NCBI RefSeq assembly: GCF_038594605.1
Contig: NZ_JBCFZM010000001.1
Span: 1,364,001 to 1,428,000 of the forward strand
Direction: 5' to 3'
DNA from: Alteriqipengyuania bathyomarina_B
Lineage (GTDB): Bacteria; Pseudomonadota; Alphaproteobacteria; Sphingomonadales; Sphingomonadaceae
DNA length: 64,000 bases
Shown here: positions 27,801-36,099 of the stretch, in pieces
How positions within the stretch are numbered: the first letter of the stretch is position 1
Layout of the letters: every line of letters begins with the position of its first letter
Position numbers and translations under genes: made by a program
The notes under the pieces: generated by a model
Database searches by the model: none
What the model was told of the DNA's origin: nothing
Seen by the model: only the letters and a program-made list of their open reading frames with translations

Positions 27801-29394
27801 AATGCGCCTTCGCATCGTAGAGCGTTTCGAGGTCGATCGCGGCGCGGCCCTGTTCGGCGGCGAAGCTCTCCGTGTTTCGCTTTGCCTTGCCGCGCACGAA
27901 GAAGGGGATCTTCTTCAGCTCCGCCTCGGCCTCGGCGGTCCAGAGCGAATTGCCTCCGTCACCCTGAACTTGTTTCAGGGTCCAGCCTTCTTCCTGGTTT
28001 GGCGTATCGGGTTGCGGACTGGATGCCGAAACAAGTTCGGCATGACGAATGGGCTGGCTCGGTGCGTGCGCGTGAAGGTGGCTTGCCCCCGCATCGTCCG
28101 AAAACTCGAAGTCCTCGCGGAACATCGTGAGCAGGTGCTCTTCCAGCCCCATCACCAGCGGATGGACCCAGGTGTCGAACAGCACGTTCGCGCCTTCGAA
28201 TCCCATCTGCGGGCTGTGCCGCGCGGGAAAATCCTGCACGTGGACCGGGGCGGAGATCACCGCGCAGGGGACGCCCTGCCGCTTGGCAATGTGGCGTTCC
28301 ATCTGCGTGCCCAGCACCAGCTCGGGCGAGGCGGCGGCGATTGCGTCCTCGACGTCGAGATGATCGTCGGTGATGAGCGGCTCGACGCCATAGAGCTTCG
28401 CGGCATCGCGCACTTCGCGGGCGAATTCGCGGTTGTAGCAGCCGAGCCCAACCACCTCGAAGCCCAACTCTTCCTTCGCAACCCGCGCGGCGGCGACCGC
28501 ATGGGTAGCATCGCCGAACACGAACACCCGCTTGCCCGTCAGGTAGGTCGAGTCGACCGAGCGGCTCCACCATGGCATGCGCGACTCGCCGTCGGCGAGC
28601 GCTGGGTCGGGATCGACGCCTGCCAGCGCGGCGACCTCGGCAATGAACTCGCGCGTCGCGCCCACGCCGATAGGTACGGTCTTGGTGCGCGGCTGCTTGA
28701 ACTCGCGTTCCAGCCAGCGGGCAGCGCTTTCGCCGATTTCGGGATAGAGCACGATGTTGAAGTCCGCTGCACCGATCCGGGCGATCTCGGCGGGCTCAGC
28801 GCCCAGCGGTGCGACGCAGTTCACATCGATACCGAGCGTGTCCAGAATGCCGCGCACTTCGCGCACATCGTCGCGGTGGCGGAAACCGAGCGCTGCGGGG
28901 CCAAGAATGTTGACCAGCGGCTTGCGCGTTTCGCGCGGCGCAGGGCGAATGTCGCGGTCCGCGATATGGCGTACGATCTGGTAGAAGGTCTCGCCCGCGC
29001 CCCAGTTCTCCTTGCGCGAATAGCTCGGCAGTTCGAGCGGGACGACCGGGCACGGCAGGCGCATCGCCTCGGCCATCCCGGCGGGATCGTCCTGAATCAG
29101 CTCGGCGGTGCATGAAGAGCCCACCAGCATCACCTGCGGGTCGAACCGCGCATAGGCATCGCGCGCTGCACGCTGGAACAGGTCGGCGGTATCCTTGCCC
29201 AGATCGCGCGCCTGGAAGGTGGTGTAGGTGACCGGGGGGCGTGCATTGCGGCGCTCGATCATCGTGAACAGCAGATCGGCGTAGGTGTCGCCCTGCGGCG
29301 CGTGGAGCAGGTAGTGGACTCCACGCATCGCCGTCGCGACCCGCATCGCGCCGACATGAGGAGGCCCCTCGTAGGTCCAGACGCTCAGCTGCAC
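27790..29394 (-). CDS. bchB: Light-independent protochlorophyllide reductase subunit B, with an in-frame repeat insertion
   Basis: BchB and BchN form the catalytic heterotetramer reducing ring D of protochlorophyllide. The product (534 residues) starts at a GTG two bases after bchN, giving VQLSVWTYEGPPHVGAMRVA, the normal N-terminus. APQGDTYADLLF holds the Asp cluster ligand. The C-terminal domain (ELKKIPFFVRGKAKRNTE) is intact. Residues about 450-479, in the linker between the two domains, are encoded by a palindromic repeat element (27958-28046) read in frame; this segment is not part of the normal protein. The fold should tolerate it, but that is inference. Confidence 0.96.
   Translation of the reverse strand: MQLSVWTYEGPPHVGAMRVATAMRGVHYLLHAPQGDTYADLLFTMIERRNARPPVTYTTFQARDLGKDTADLFQRAARDAYARFDPQVMLVGSSCTAELIQDDPAGMAEAMRLPCPVVPLELPSYSRKENWGAGETFYQIVRHIADRDIRPAPRETRKPLVNILGPAALGFRHRDDVREVRGILDTLGIDVNCVAPLGAEPAEIARIGAADFNIVLYPEIGESAARWLEREFKQPRTKTVPIGVGATREFIAEVAALAGVDPDPALADGESRMPWWSRSVDSTYLTGKRVFVFGDATHAVAAARVAKEELGFEVVGLGCYNREFAREVRDAAKLYGVEPLITDDHLDVEDAIAAASPELVLGTQMERHIAKRQGVPCAVISAPVHVQDFPARHSPQMGFEGANVLFDTWVHPLVMGLEEHLLTMFREDFEFSDDAGASHLHAHAPSQPIRHAELVSASSPQPDTPNQEEGWTLKQVQGDGGNSLWTAEAEAELKKIPFFVRGKAKRNTESFAAEQGRAAIDLETLYDAKAHYAR
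27958..28046. repeat. Palindromic repeat element inserted in frame inside bchB
   Basis: The 89-bp element has two arms in inverted orientation. Each arm is itself a hairpin: CCCTGAA-CTTGT-TTCAGGG on the left and TGCCGAA-ACAAG-TTCGGCA on the right, bounded by GTCA...TCCA and TGGA...TGAC. The arms differ at paired positions in a way that keeps each hairpin (compensating changes). Its translation on the minus strand includes HAELVSAS and WTLKQVQGD, words typical of REP-like elements common in intergenic DNA of this bacterial group. Confidence 0.85.
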
Positions 29395-29396
29395 GG

Positions 29397-30707
29397 CTAC
29401 ACCTGCAACACGTCGCAGCGGCGCAAGGGCCGCGCAAAGAGTTCGGCGAGGTCGCCCGCCTGTTCGAACCCGTGGATCGGCGAGAAGACCAGTTCGATCG
29501 CCCACTTGGTGGAGAGCCCTTCCGCCTCCAGCGGATTGGCGAGGCCGAGGCCGCAGACGGTCAGGTCGGGCCGGTCGGCGCGCACCCGGTCGAGCTGCCT
29601 GTCGACATCCTGCCCTTCGCTGATCCGCGTGCCCTGCGGCAGTTGCTCCAGATCGCGCGCGACCAGCTTGCGGTTGAGATAGGGCGTGCCGACCTCGACC
29701 GGCTCCATGCCGAGTTCGGTGGCGAGGAACCGCGCTAGCGGCACCTCCAGCTGCGAGTCGGGCAGGAAGGAGATCCGCTTGCCCGCCAGTTTTTCGCGAT
29801 GATGTTCGAGCGCACGCTTGGCCCGCTCGCGGCCCGGCGCAACCACCGCGTTGGCGTGCATCTCGTCGATCCCGAAAGCCGCCGCTGTGGCCTTGAGCCA
29901 GGCGGTCGTGCCTTCCGCACCGAAGGGGAACGGCGCATCGATCCGCTGGCCCCCACGCCCTTCGAGCGCCTGCGCGGTTTCACCAAGGAAGGGCTGCGCG
30001 AGCAGAATGCGCGTGTTGGGGCCGACCGAGGGAAGACTGTCGGCGGTGCGCGCCGGCAGCACGCCGACATTCTCGATCCCGAGCTGCGCGAACAGGCGCA
30101 GGAACTGGTCCTCGACGATATCCGGCAGCGATCCGACCATCAGCAATTCTGCCGCGGCATCGGGCGCGCTCTTGGGCATGGCGGGGACCAGCGAGGCAAG
30201 GCATGCGTCCTCGCCCTCGGTGAAGGTCGTTTCGATCCCGCTGCCAGAATAGTTGAGAATGCGAACCGCACCGGCATGCTTGGCGCCGAGTCGCTCGGCC
30301 GCCTTGCCGAGGTCCAGCTTGATGACTTCGGACGGGCACGAGCCGACGAGGAACAGCTGCCTGATCTCGGGGCGCCGCGCGAGCAACCGGTCGACCACCC
30401 GGTCCAGCTCTTCGTGGCAATCGGCCATGCCCGCCAGATCGCGCTCCTCGATAATCGCGGTGGCGAAGCGCGGCTCGGCGAAGATCATCACGCCCGCCGC
30501 CGATTGCAGCAGGTGAGCGCAGGTGCGCGATCCGACCACGAGGAAGAAGGCGTCCTGCATCTTGCGATGCAGCCAGACAATTCCCGTGAGGCCGCAGAAG
30601 ACCTCGCGTTGGCCCCTCTCTCTCAATATGGGCTCGCGCAAGACCTCGCGTTCGGGCGAAACTGCGCAGCCGCTGTCTGCGGGAACCGAGAATGTGTCCG
30701 CCTTCAT
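29397..30707 (-). CDS. bchN: Light-independent protochlorophyllide reductase subunit N
   Basis: The 436-residue product is the BchB partner. The three cluster-binding cysteines are visible in EVFCGLTG, SRTCAHLL and VGSCPSEV. The ATG at 30707 overlaps the bchF stop (ATGA), which fixes the start, although the frame is open much further upstream. It is followed by bchB after two bases. Confidence 0.97.
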   Translation of the reverse strand: MKADTFSVPADSGCAVSPEREVLREPILRERGQREVFCGLTGIVWLHRKMQDAFFLVVGSRTCAHLLQSAAGVMIFAEPRFATAIIEERDLAGMADCHEELDRVVDRLLARRPEIRQLFLVGSCPSEVIKLDLGKAAERLGAKHAGAVRILNYSGSGIETTFTEGEDACLASLVPAMPKSAPDAAAELLMVGSLPDIVEDQFLRLFAQLGIENVGVLPARTADSLPSVGPNTRILLAQPFLGETAQALEGRGGQRIDAPFPFGAEGTTAWLKATAAAFGIDEMHANAVVAPGRERAKRALEHHREKLAGKRISFLPDSQLEVPLARFLATELGMEPVEVGTPYLNRKLVARDLEQLPQGTRISEGQDVDRQLDRVRADRPDLTVCGLGLANPLEAEGLSTKWAIELVFSPIHGFEQAGDLAELFARPLRRCDVLQV

Positions 30708-31255
30708 GCGGGCACCGCCTGGACGCTGCCGGCAAGCCGCGCAGCGCGCAGCTTCAGCAGGAACTGTCCGGCATTGACGACATAGGCCGCGTAACCTGCC
30801 AGCGCGACGAGCATGCGCGCCTCGACGCTGCCGATGCCGCCCAGCAGCATCGCGAGATAGGCGGTATGCAGGCCGATCACGACCATGCTGAACACGTCTT
30901 CCCAAAAGAACGGCCTCGCGAAGAGCCATTTGCCGAACACGACCTTTTCCCAGATCGAGCCCGTGATCATGATCGTATAAAGCGCGAAGGTCTTGGCGAT
31001 GATCGAAAGGTCGGCGGCAAAGGCGCCGTCGCCGGTCGCGAGAGTGCGCAAAACCAGAACCAGGCTGATCGCGAAAATCGCGAACTGCACCGGCGCAAGC
31101 ACACCCTGCACGAGGGTCCAGACGCTCGAGTCGCGGCGCGCGCGTTCTTCGGGCGTGTAGAGCGACACGCCGTCGCTCGCCCACGCGGCACGGGTTGTCC
31201 CGTGCCGCGTACGCGGCGCTTTCGTGCCTGTGTCCGGATGAGCCTTGCTGGTCAT
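30704..31255 (-). CDS. bchF: 3-vinyl bacteriochlorophyllide hydratase
   Basis: BchF hydrates the C3 vinyl group of the chlorin. The 183-residue membrane protein shows YTPEERARRDSSVW near the N-terminus, about four membrane segments, and the family segment GSIWEKVVFGKWLFA. It is the first gene of the 15-kb minus operon that runs to hemA. The promoter region has a PpsR-like site at 31316-31333. Confidence 0.96.
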   Translation of the reverse strand: MTSKAHPDTGTKAPRTRHGTTRAAWASDGVSLYTPEERARRDSSVWTLVQGVLAPVQFAIFAISLVLVLRTLATGDGAFAADLSIIAKTFALYTIMITGSIWEKVVFGKWLFARPFFWEDVFSMVVIGLHTAYLAMLLGGIGSVEARMLVALAGYAAYVVNAGQFLLKLRAARLAGSVQAVPA

Positions 31256-31315
31256 GGGGTCGGCGACCGCCCTCCTCTCTCCAATGGCGCAAGACTACGC
31301 CTACCTCGCGAGGAG

Positions 31316-31333
31316 TGTCAATCTTTCATGACG
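31316..31333. promoter_or_regulatory. Probable PpsR operator ahead of bchF
   Basis: TGT-N12-ACG, with inner symmetry TGTCA...TGACG. It matches the known PpsR/CrtJ consensus TGT-N12-ACA with one mismatch. It lies 61 bases upstream of bchF and about 140 upstream of ppaA, so it could control either direction. Confidence 0.6.
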
Positions 31334-31474
31334 ACAAGTGAAGTGGACACTATCCGATTTGCCATATCGCGAAATCGGGCGTACGCTTCCTTCAGCTTGG
31401 GCGGAGTCGTATAAGTATAACCGCATGCCCGGGTCGACGCAGTCCGCGCCGCTAACAGACTGGGAGAGTCTGCA

Positions 31475-32344
31475 ATGGCATCGGTTTTCGGCATGGGGTC
31501 CACGGCCCTCCGGAACATTATCGCTAACCCTCTGGGTGCCCGAAGGCGAGTGCCCGGCCCGCATGAGGACGAGCTGGGCGATATAGTGGAACAACACATG
31601 ATCCCCCGCCTGATGCTGGCGCACTCGCGCGAGCCACAGGCCCAAGTCGCGACGGCACTTGACCCGATCGCACCGGATTTTGCGGACGGTTTCGCGGTCA
31701 GTCTGCTCGAATGGGATGCCGACCGGGCGCTGAGGGAAGTCGAGTCTCTGATAACGCGCGGCTACGAGATCCAGGCGCTCTATCTCGACCTCCTCGCCCC
31801 TGCGGCGCGCAAGCTGGGCGCCCTGTGGGAAGAGGACCGCTGCGATTTCGTCGAGGTGACGATGGGCCTGTGGCGATTGCAGGAGGTGATGCGCGAAGTC
31901 ACTTCTTCCACCGCGCCGATGGCCCGCGCGCTGGAGACACCAGCCCGCGCGCTATTCTCGCCCATTCCGGGCGATCAGCACGCCTTCGGCGCCTTGATGA
32001 TCGACGAGGTTTTCGCGCGCGCCGGGTGGGAAAGCGAAGCGCTGATCGATCCTCAGAGGCGCGAATTGCTGACCATCGTATCGCGGAAATCCTTCGATCT
32101 GATAGGATTGACCATCACCACCGATTCACCTAGCAGCGCGCTTCAATCCCTGATCCGGGCCATTCGCGCGGTATCGGCCAATCCGGCGACCCGCATCATG
32201 ATCGGGGGGCGGATGGTCAATTCCAATCCGGACATCGTGAAGGAAGTCGGCGCCGACGGTACGGCGACGGATGCCTTTTCGGCGCTCGAAACCGCACAAC
32301 GGATGGTCGCCGAAGCAGGACTGCTTTCTAACCCCGCACCCTGA
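31475..32344 (+). CDS. ppaA: PpaA/AerR-type cobalamin-binding photosynthesis regulator
   Basis: The 289-residue protein has a helical N-terminal part and a B12-binding-like fold containing DQHAFG, which fits the DxHxxG cobalamin motif, and a C-terminal GGRMVNSNPD segment. Family members bind cobalamin in a light-sensitive manner and act as antirepressors of PpsR/CrtJ. Position directly upstream of ppsR supports this role here. The start at 31475 has GGGAGAG upstream. It is divergent from bchF. Confidence 0.9.
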   Translation: MASVFGMGSTALRNIIANPLGARRRVPGPHEDELGDIVEQHMIPRLMLAHSREPQAQVATALDPIAPDFADGFAVSLLEWDADRALREVESLITRGYEIQALYLDLLAPAARKLGALWEEDRCDFVEVTMGLWRLQEVMREVTSSTAPMARALETPARALFSPIPGDQHAFGALMIDEVFARAGWESEALIDPQRRELLTIVSRKSFDLIGLTITTDSPSSALQSLIRAIRAVSANPATRIMIGGRMVNSNPDIVKEVGADGTATDAFSALETAQRMVAEAGLLSNPAP

Positions 32345-32360
32345 AGGGGGCGAGTATCTG

Positions 32361-33791
32361 ATGCTGACCAAAAAGCACTTCGGTGATGCAGACCGGTCCT
32401 TCGGCGACAGCGCCGGACTGTTTGGTACACTCGGCGTCGAGGCGGCGCAGCAGCTCGCCATGGCGGCGGGCGATATTGCGCTGGTGATCGACGATACGGG
32501 CCAGATCGTCGACGTGTCGGTCAGCGAGCAGGAATTTCCCGAATTCACGGATTGGGCGGGCGATAACTGGCTCGACACGGTGACCATCGAAAGCCGTGCC
32601 AAGGTCATGGAAATGCTCGCCGCCGCACGCAAGGGAGAGACGCACCGCTGGCGTCAGGTGAACCACCCGACGACCGACGGCGACGTGCCGGTGCGCTATA
32701 CGATCGTGAGCCTGGGCGATGGACTCCATATCGCGCTCGGACGCGATCTGCGCGATGTCGCGCGAACCCAGCAGCGCCTGTTGCAGGTGCAGCAGGCGTT
32801 GGAGCGCGATTACATGCACATGCGCCAGCTTGAGGCGCGCTATCGCATCCTGTTCGAACGATCGGGCGAGGCGGTGCTGATCGTCGAGGCGGATACGCAT
32901 CGCATTCGCGAGGCGAACCCCGCGGCCTGTCGCCTTGCGGGCGCGCGCGGCGGAACCCTGCATGGCAAGAAGCTGGGCGGACTGTTCGACAGCGCCACGC
33001 GCGATTCGCTCACCACCCAGCTCGGTTCCGCACTGGGCACCGACGCCGCGGCACCGATCCCGGTCAAGCTTTCGCGCGGCGGTCGCAAGGCGATGGTCGC
33101 GGCAACCGGCTTCAGCCAGTCGCGGCGGCAATATCTACTGCTGGTCATAACCCCTGCGGACGAACAGGTGGCGAAGGACGATCATTCGCTGTCCGATATC
33201 ATCGAAACGATGCCCGACGCCTTCGTTATCGCCGATGGCGACATGCGGGTTTTGCGAGCGAATTCGGCCTTCGTGGAAATGGTCGATGCGGCGAGCGAGG
33301 AGCAGCTCGGCGGACGCTCGCTCACGCGGTTCCTCGGTCGCCCGGGGATCGATCTCGATCTGATCGCAGGGCAGATGGAAAAGGATGGGGTCGCGCGCAA
33401 TGTCACCAGCGTGGTCCGCAACCTGAGCGGGTCGGCCGAAGAGCCGGTCGAAATTTCCGCCGTGGCCACCGGCGACGACAAGCAGGGCAATGCACGCCAT
33501 TTCGGCTTCGTCATCCGTCCGATCGGCCGCCGTCTTCGCGAGGTCGCCGGCGCCGGCGAAGATCTGCCGCGCTCGGTCGAGGAGCTGACCGATCTGGTCG
33601 GCCGCATGCCGCTGAAGGACATCGTGCGCGAGAGCACCGATCTGATCGAACGTTTGTGCATCGAAGCTGCGCTGCTCTACACCTCGGACAATCGCGCATC
33701 GGCGGCCGAGATTCTGGGGCTGAGCCGCCAGAGCCTTTATTCCAAACTCAACCGCTACGGCCTCGGCAAGCAGGGCGAGGAAACGCGGTAG
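32361..33791 (+). CDS. ppsR: Photosynthesis repressor PpsR (CrtJ)
   Basis: The 476-residue regulator has PAS domains (one around 30-130, one from about 160, one from about 275) joined by a glutamine-rich helix, and ends in a Fis-type helix-turn-helix (ASAAEILGLSRQSLYSKLNRYGL). It represses bch, crt and puf genes under oxygen or light in related bacteria. There are only two cysteines, near residues 190 and 433; the second lies just before the DNA-binding motif, like the redox Cys424 of the Rhodobacter protein. The start at 32361 is chosen after the ppaA stop; the frame also reads into ppaA. Confidence 0.95.
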   Translation: MLTKKHFGDADRSFGDSAGLFGTLGVEAAQQLAMAAGDIALVIDDTGQIVDVSVSEQEFPEFTDWAGDNWLDTVTIESRAKVMEMLAAARKGETHRWRQVNHPTTDGDVPVRYTIVSLGDGLHIALGRDLRDVARTQQRLLQVQQALERDYMHMRQLEARYRILFERSGEAVLIVEADTHRIREANPAACRLAGARGGTLHGKKLGGLFDSATRDSLTTQLGSALGTDAAAPIPVKLSRGGRKAMVAATGFSQSRRQYLLLVITPADEQVAKDDHSLSDIIETMPDAFVIADGDMRVLRANSAFVEMVDAASEEQLGGRSLTRFLGRPGIDLDLIAGQMEKDGVARNVTSVVRNLSGSAEEPVEISAVATGDDKQGNARHFGFVIRPIGRRLREVAGAGEDLPRSVEELTDLVGRMPLKDIVRESTDLIERLCIEAALLYTSDNRASAAEILGLSRQSLYSKLNRYGLGKQGEETR

Positions 33792-33811
33792 CCTTTGCCT
33801 GACATAAAGAC

Positions 33812-33829
33812 TGTCAAAATGGTTTGACG
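33812..33829. promoter_or_regulatory. Probable PpsR operator ahead of bchG
   Basis: TGT-N12-ACG with TGTCA...TTGACG symmetry, 21 bases after the ppsR stop and 30 bases before the bchG start. It has the same ACG variant as the bchF site. Confidence 0.6.
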
Positions 33830-33859
33830 GACCTTCCGCCGAGGCATACCCTGTTTGGC

Positions 33860-34762
33860 ATGGAACGTTCGGCGCCCTTACCCGGAACGTCGCCGCCGCC
33901 CGCGGCCCGCGATGTCCTCGCGCTGCTCAAACCGATCACCTGGTTTCCGCCGATGTGGGCCTTCGCGGTCGGGGTCGTCTCGTCTGGCGTAGCGGTCGAC
34001 GGGCGCTGGTTGCTGGTCGCCTGCGGCGTGCTGCTGGCAGGGCCGCTGGTGTGCGGGACGAGCCAGGCAGTCAACGACTGGTTCGACCGGCACGTGGACG
34101 CCATTAACGAACCGAACCGCCCGATCCCCTCGGGCCGCGTGGCAGGCCGCTGGGGCCTTTACATCGCGATCATCGGGACCGCCCTTTCGCTGCTGGTCGC
34201 CCTCGCGCTAGGGCCGCTGGTGCTGGGCGCGGCAACCATCGGGCTTGCGCTTGCCTGGGCCTACAGCGCCCCGCCCTTCCGTTTGAAGTCGAGCGGCTGG
34301 TGGGGCCCGGCGACGGTCGGCCTGACTTATGAGGGGCTGAGCTGGTTCACCGGCGCCACGGTCATGTTGGGCGCGATGCCCTCAGCATCGGTTCTGATCG
34401 TGCTGCTGCTCTATTCGGCGGGTGCGCACGGCATCATGACGCTGAACGATTTCAAGGCGGTAGAGGGCGATCGCGTGACCGGCTTGCGCTCGCTCCCGGT
34501 CACGCTGGGCGTGCGCAACGCGAGCCTGCTCGCCTGCGCCACGATGGCCGGGGCACAGGCCGTCATTATCGCGATGCTGATGATGTGGGGACACTGGCTC
34601 TCCGCAGGAATCGTCGCATGCCTGTTGATCGGACAGTTTGCCCTGATGCCGCGGCTGGTCCGCGATCCGGCCAAGCATGCGCCATGGTATGGGGCGACCG
34701 GCGTCACGCTCTACGTGCTGGGCATGCTCGCCGCAGGACTAGGCCTGGGAGGATATGTCTGA
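33860..34762 (+). CDS. bchG: Bacteriochlorophyll synthase (phytyl/geranylgeranyl transferase)
   Basis: BchG esterifies bacteriochlorophyllide a with geranylgeranyl or phytyl diphosphate in the membrane. The 300-residue UbiA-family protein has the two Asp-rich motifs in NDWFDRHVDAINEP and NDFKAVEGDRVTG, and about eight membrane segments. The ATG at 33860 is chosen; a TTG at 33824 in the same frame lies inside the PpsR-like site and is rejected. The stop overlaps the next gene as TGATG. Confidence 0.97.
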   Translation: MERSAPLPGTSPPPAARDVLALLKPITWFPPMWAFAVGVVSSGVAVDGRWLLVACGVLLAGPLVCGTSQAVNDWFDRHVDAINEPNRPIPSGRVAGRWGLYIAIIGTALSLLVALALGPLVLGAATIGLALAWAYSAPPFRLKSSGWWGPATVGLTYEGLSWFTGATVMLGAMPSASVLIVLLLYSAGAHGIMTLNDFKAVEGDRVTGLRSLPVTLGVRNASLLACATMAGAQAVIIAMLMMWGHWLSAGIVACLLIGQFALMPRLVRDPAKHAPWYGATGVTLYVLGMLAAGLGLGGYV

Positions 34763-36099
34763 TGGACGCCAACGCCTTGTCTGCGCCCGATGCGAGGGGC
34801 CTTGGCTGGCTCGCGATCATCCGGCTCGGGCTGGTGCAGGCGTCGATCGGTGCAATCGTCATGCTGGCGACCTCGCTGCTCAACCGGGTGATGGTGGTCG
34901 AATATGCCCTCGCCGCGGCGATCCCTGCGGGGCTGGTCGCATGGCATTACGCTGTGCAGCTCGCGCGCCCGCTATGGGGCCATGGATCGGACCGGGGACG
35001 CAGGCGTACGCCGTGGATCGTCGGCGGCATGGCGGTGCTGGCGGGCGGCGCGCTGCTCGCGGTGCGTGCGACAAGCATGATGCCCGAAACGCCGGTGCTC
35101 GGCGGAACGCTGGCGGTGCTTGCCTTCACCATGATCGGCGCTGGCGTCGGCGCCGCGGGCACCTCGATGCTCGCGCTGCTGGCCTCGGGCGTCGCACCGA
35201 CGCGGCGCGCGGCAGCCGCGGCAGTGACCTGGACGATGATGATCGCCGGGATCGTGATCGCGGCAGGTGTGGCCGGTGCGCTGCTCGACCCGTTCAGCGA
35301 AGCACGGCTGGCGAGCGTGGCGAGTGGCGTTGCGCTGAGCGCGTTTGCCGTCGCCTGCCTCGCCATCTGGCGGCTCGAACCGCGCGCAATGGCGAACTTC
35401 GACAGCGAAGATCGCGGCGAAGCGCCCGCCTTTGCCGAGGCGCTGCGCGAGATCATGCAGGAAACGGCTGCGCGCCGCTTCACCGTGCTGATCTTCGTCT
35501 CGATGCTCGCCTATTCGATGCAGGACCTCATTCTCGAACCCTTTGCCGGACTCGTCTTCGGGATGACGCCGGGCCAATCGACCAGCCTTTCGGGGCTCCA
35601 GCATGGCGGCGTATTGCTTGGCATGATCCTCGCCGGCGTCGGTGGCAGCGCCTTTGCAGGGCGTCTGCCGGTGGATCTGCGCCTGTGGATCGTCGCGAGT
35701 TGCGCTGGCTCGGGCCTGGCGCTTGCAGGTCTGGCGATGGCGGCGCTCGCCGGGCCGGGCTGGCCGCTTGCCGCCAATGTCTTCGTGCTGGGCTTCTGCA
35801 ACGGCGTGTTCGCGGTTTCCGCCATCGGCGCGATGATGGGGCTGGCCGGCGCGGGCGAAAAGACCCGCGAGGGCGTGCGCATGGGCGTCTGGGGCGCAGC
35901 GCAGGCCATCGCCTTCGGCCTCGGCGGACTGGGCGGCGCGCTGGGCGTCGATGTTGCCCGGCGCGTAGCGGGTCAGGATGGTGCGGCCTTCCAGCTGATC
36001 TTCGCCATCGAGGCCTGCCTGTTCATCCTCGCCGCCGCGCTGGCGGTGCAGGCGACGCACAAGGCACCGGCACATTCGGGGGGAGTGGCAACGGCATGA
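34762..36099 (+). CDS. BCD (bacteriochlorophyll delivery) family MFS protein between bchG and bchP
   Basis: This 445-residue protein with about twelve membrane segments is homologous in pattern to LhaA/PucC (TSLLNRVMVVE, QDLILEPFAG). Genes of this type sit between bchG and bchP in many purple bacteria and are proposed to move bacteriochlorophyll or its intermediates. It is coupled to both neighbours (TGATG and ATGA overlaps). It differs clearly from the other family member lhaA at 21217-22644, so it is a second paralogue rather than a copy. Confidence 0.92.
   Translation: MDANALSAPDARGLGWLAIIRLGLVQASIGAIVMLATSLLNRVMVVEYALAAAIPAGLVAWHYAVQLARPLWGHGSDRGRRRTPWIVGGMAVLAGGALLAVRATSMMPETPVLGGTLAVLAFTMIGAGVGAAGTSMLALLASGVAPTRRAAAAAVTWTMMIAGIVIAAGVAGALLDPFSEARLASVASGVALSAFAVACLAIWRLEPRAMANFDSEDRGEAPAFAEALREIMQETAARRFTVLIFVSMLAYSMQDLILEPFAGLVFGMTPGQSTSLSGLQHGGVLLGMILAGVGGSAFAGRLPVDLRLWIVASCAGSGLALAGLAMAALAGPGWPLAANVFVLGFCNGVFAVSAIGAMMGLAGAGEKTREGVRMGVWGAAQAIAFGLGGLGGALGVDVARRVAGQDGAAFQLIFAIEACLFILAAALAVQATHKAPAHSGGVATA

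Noticed and set aside
33824..33859. TTG at 33824 as bchG start.
   Set aside because: It lies inside the PpsR-like site, and the ATG at 33860 gives the usual protein.
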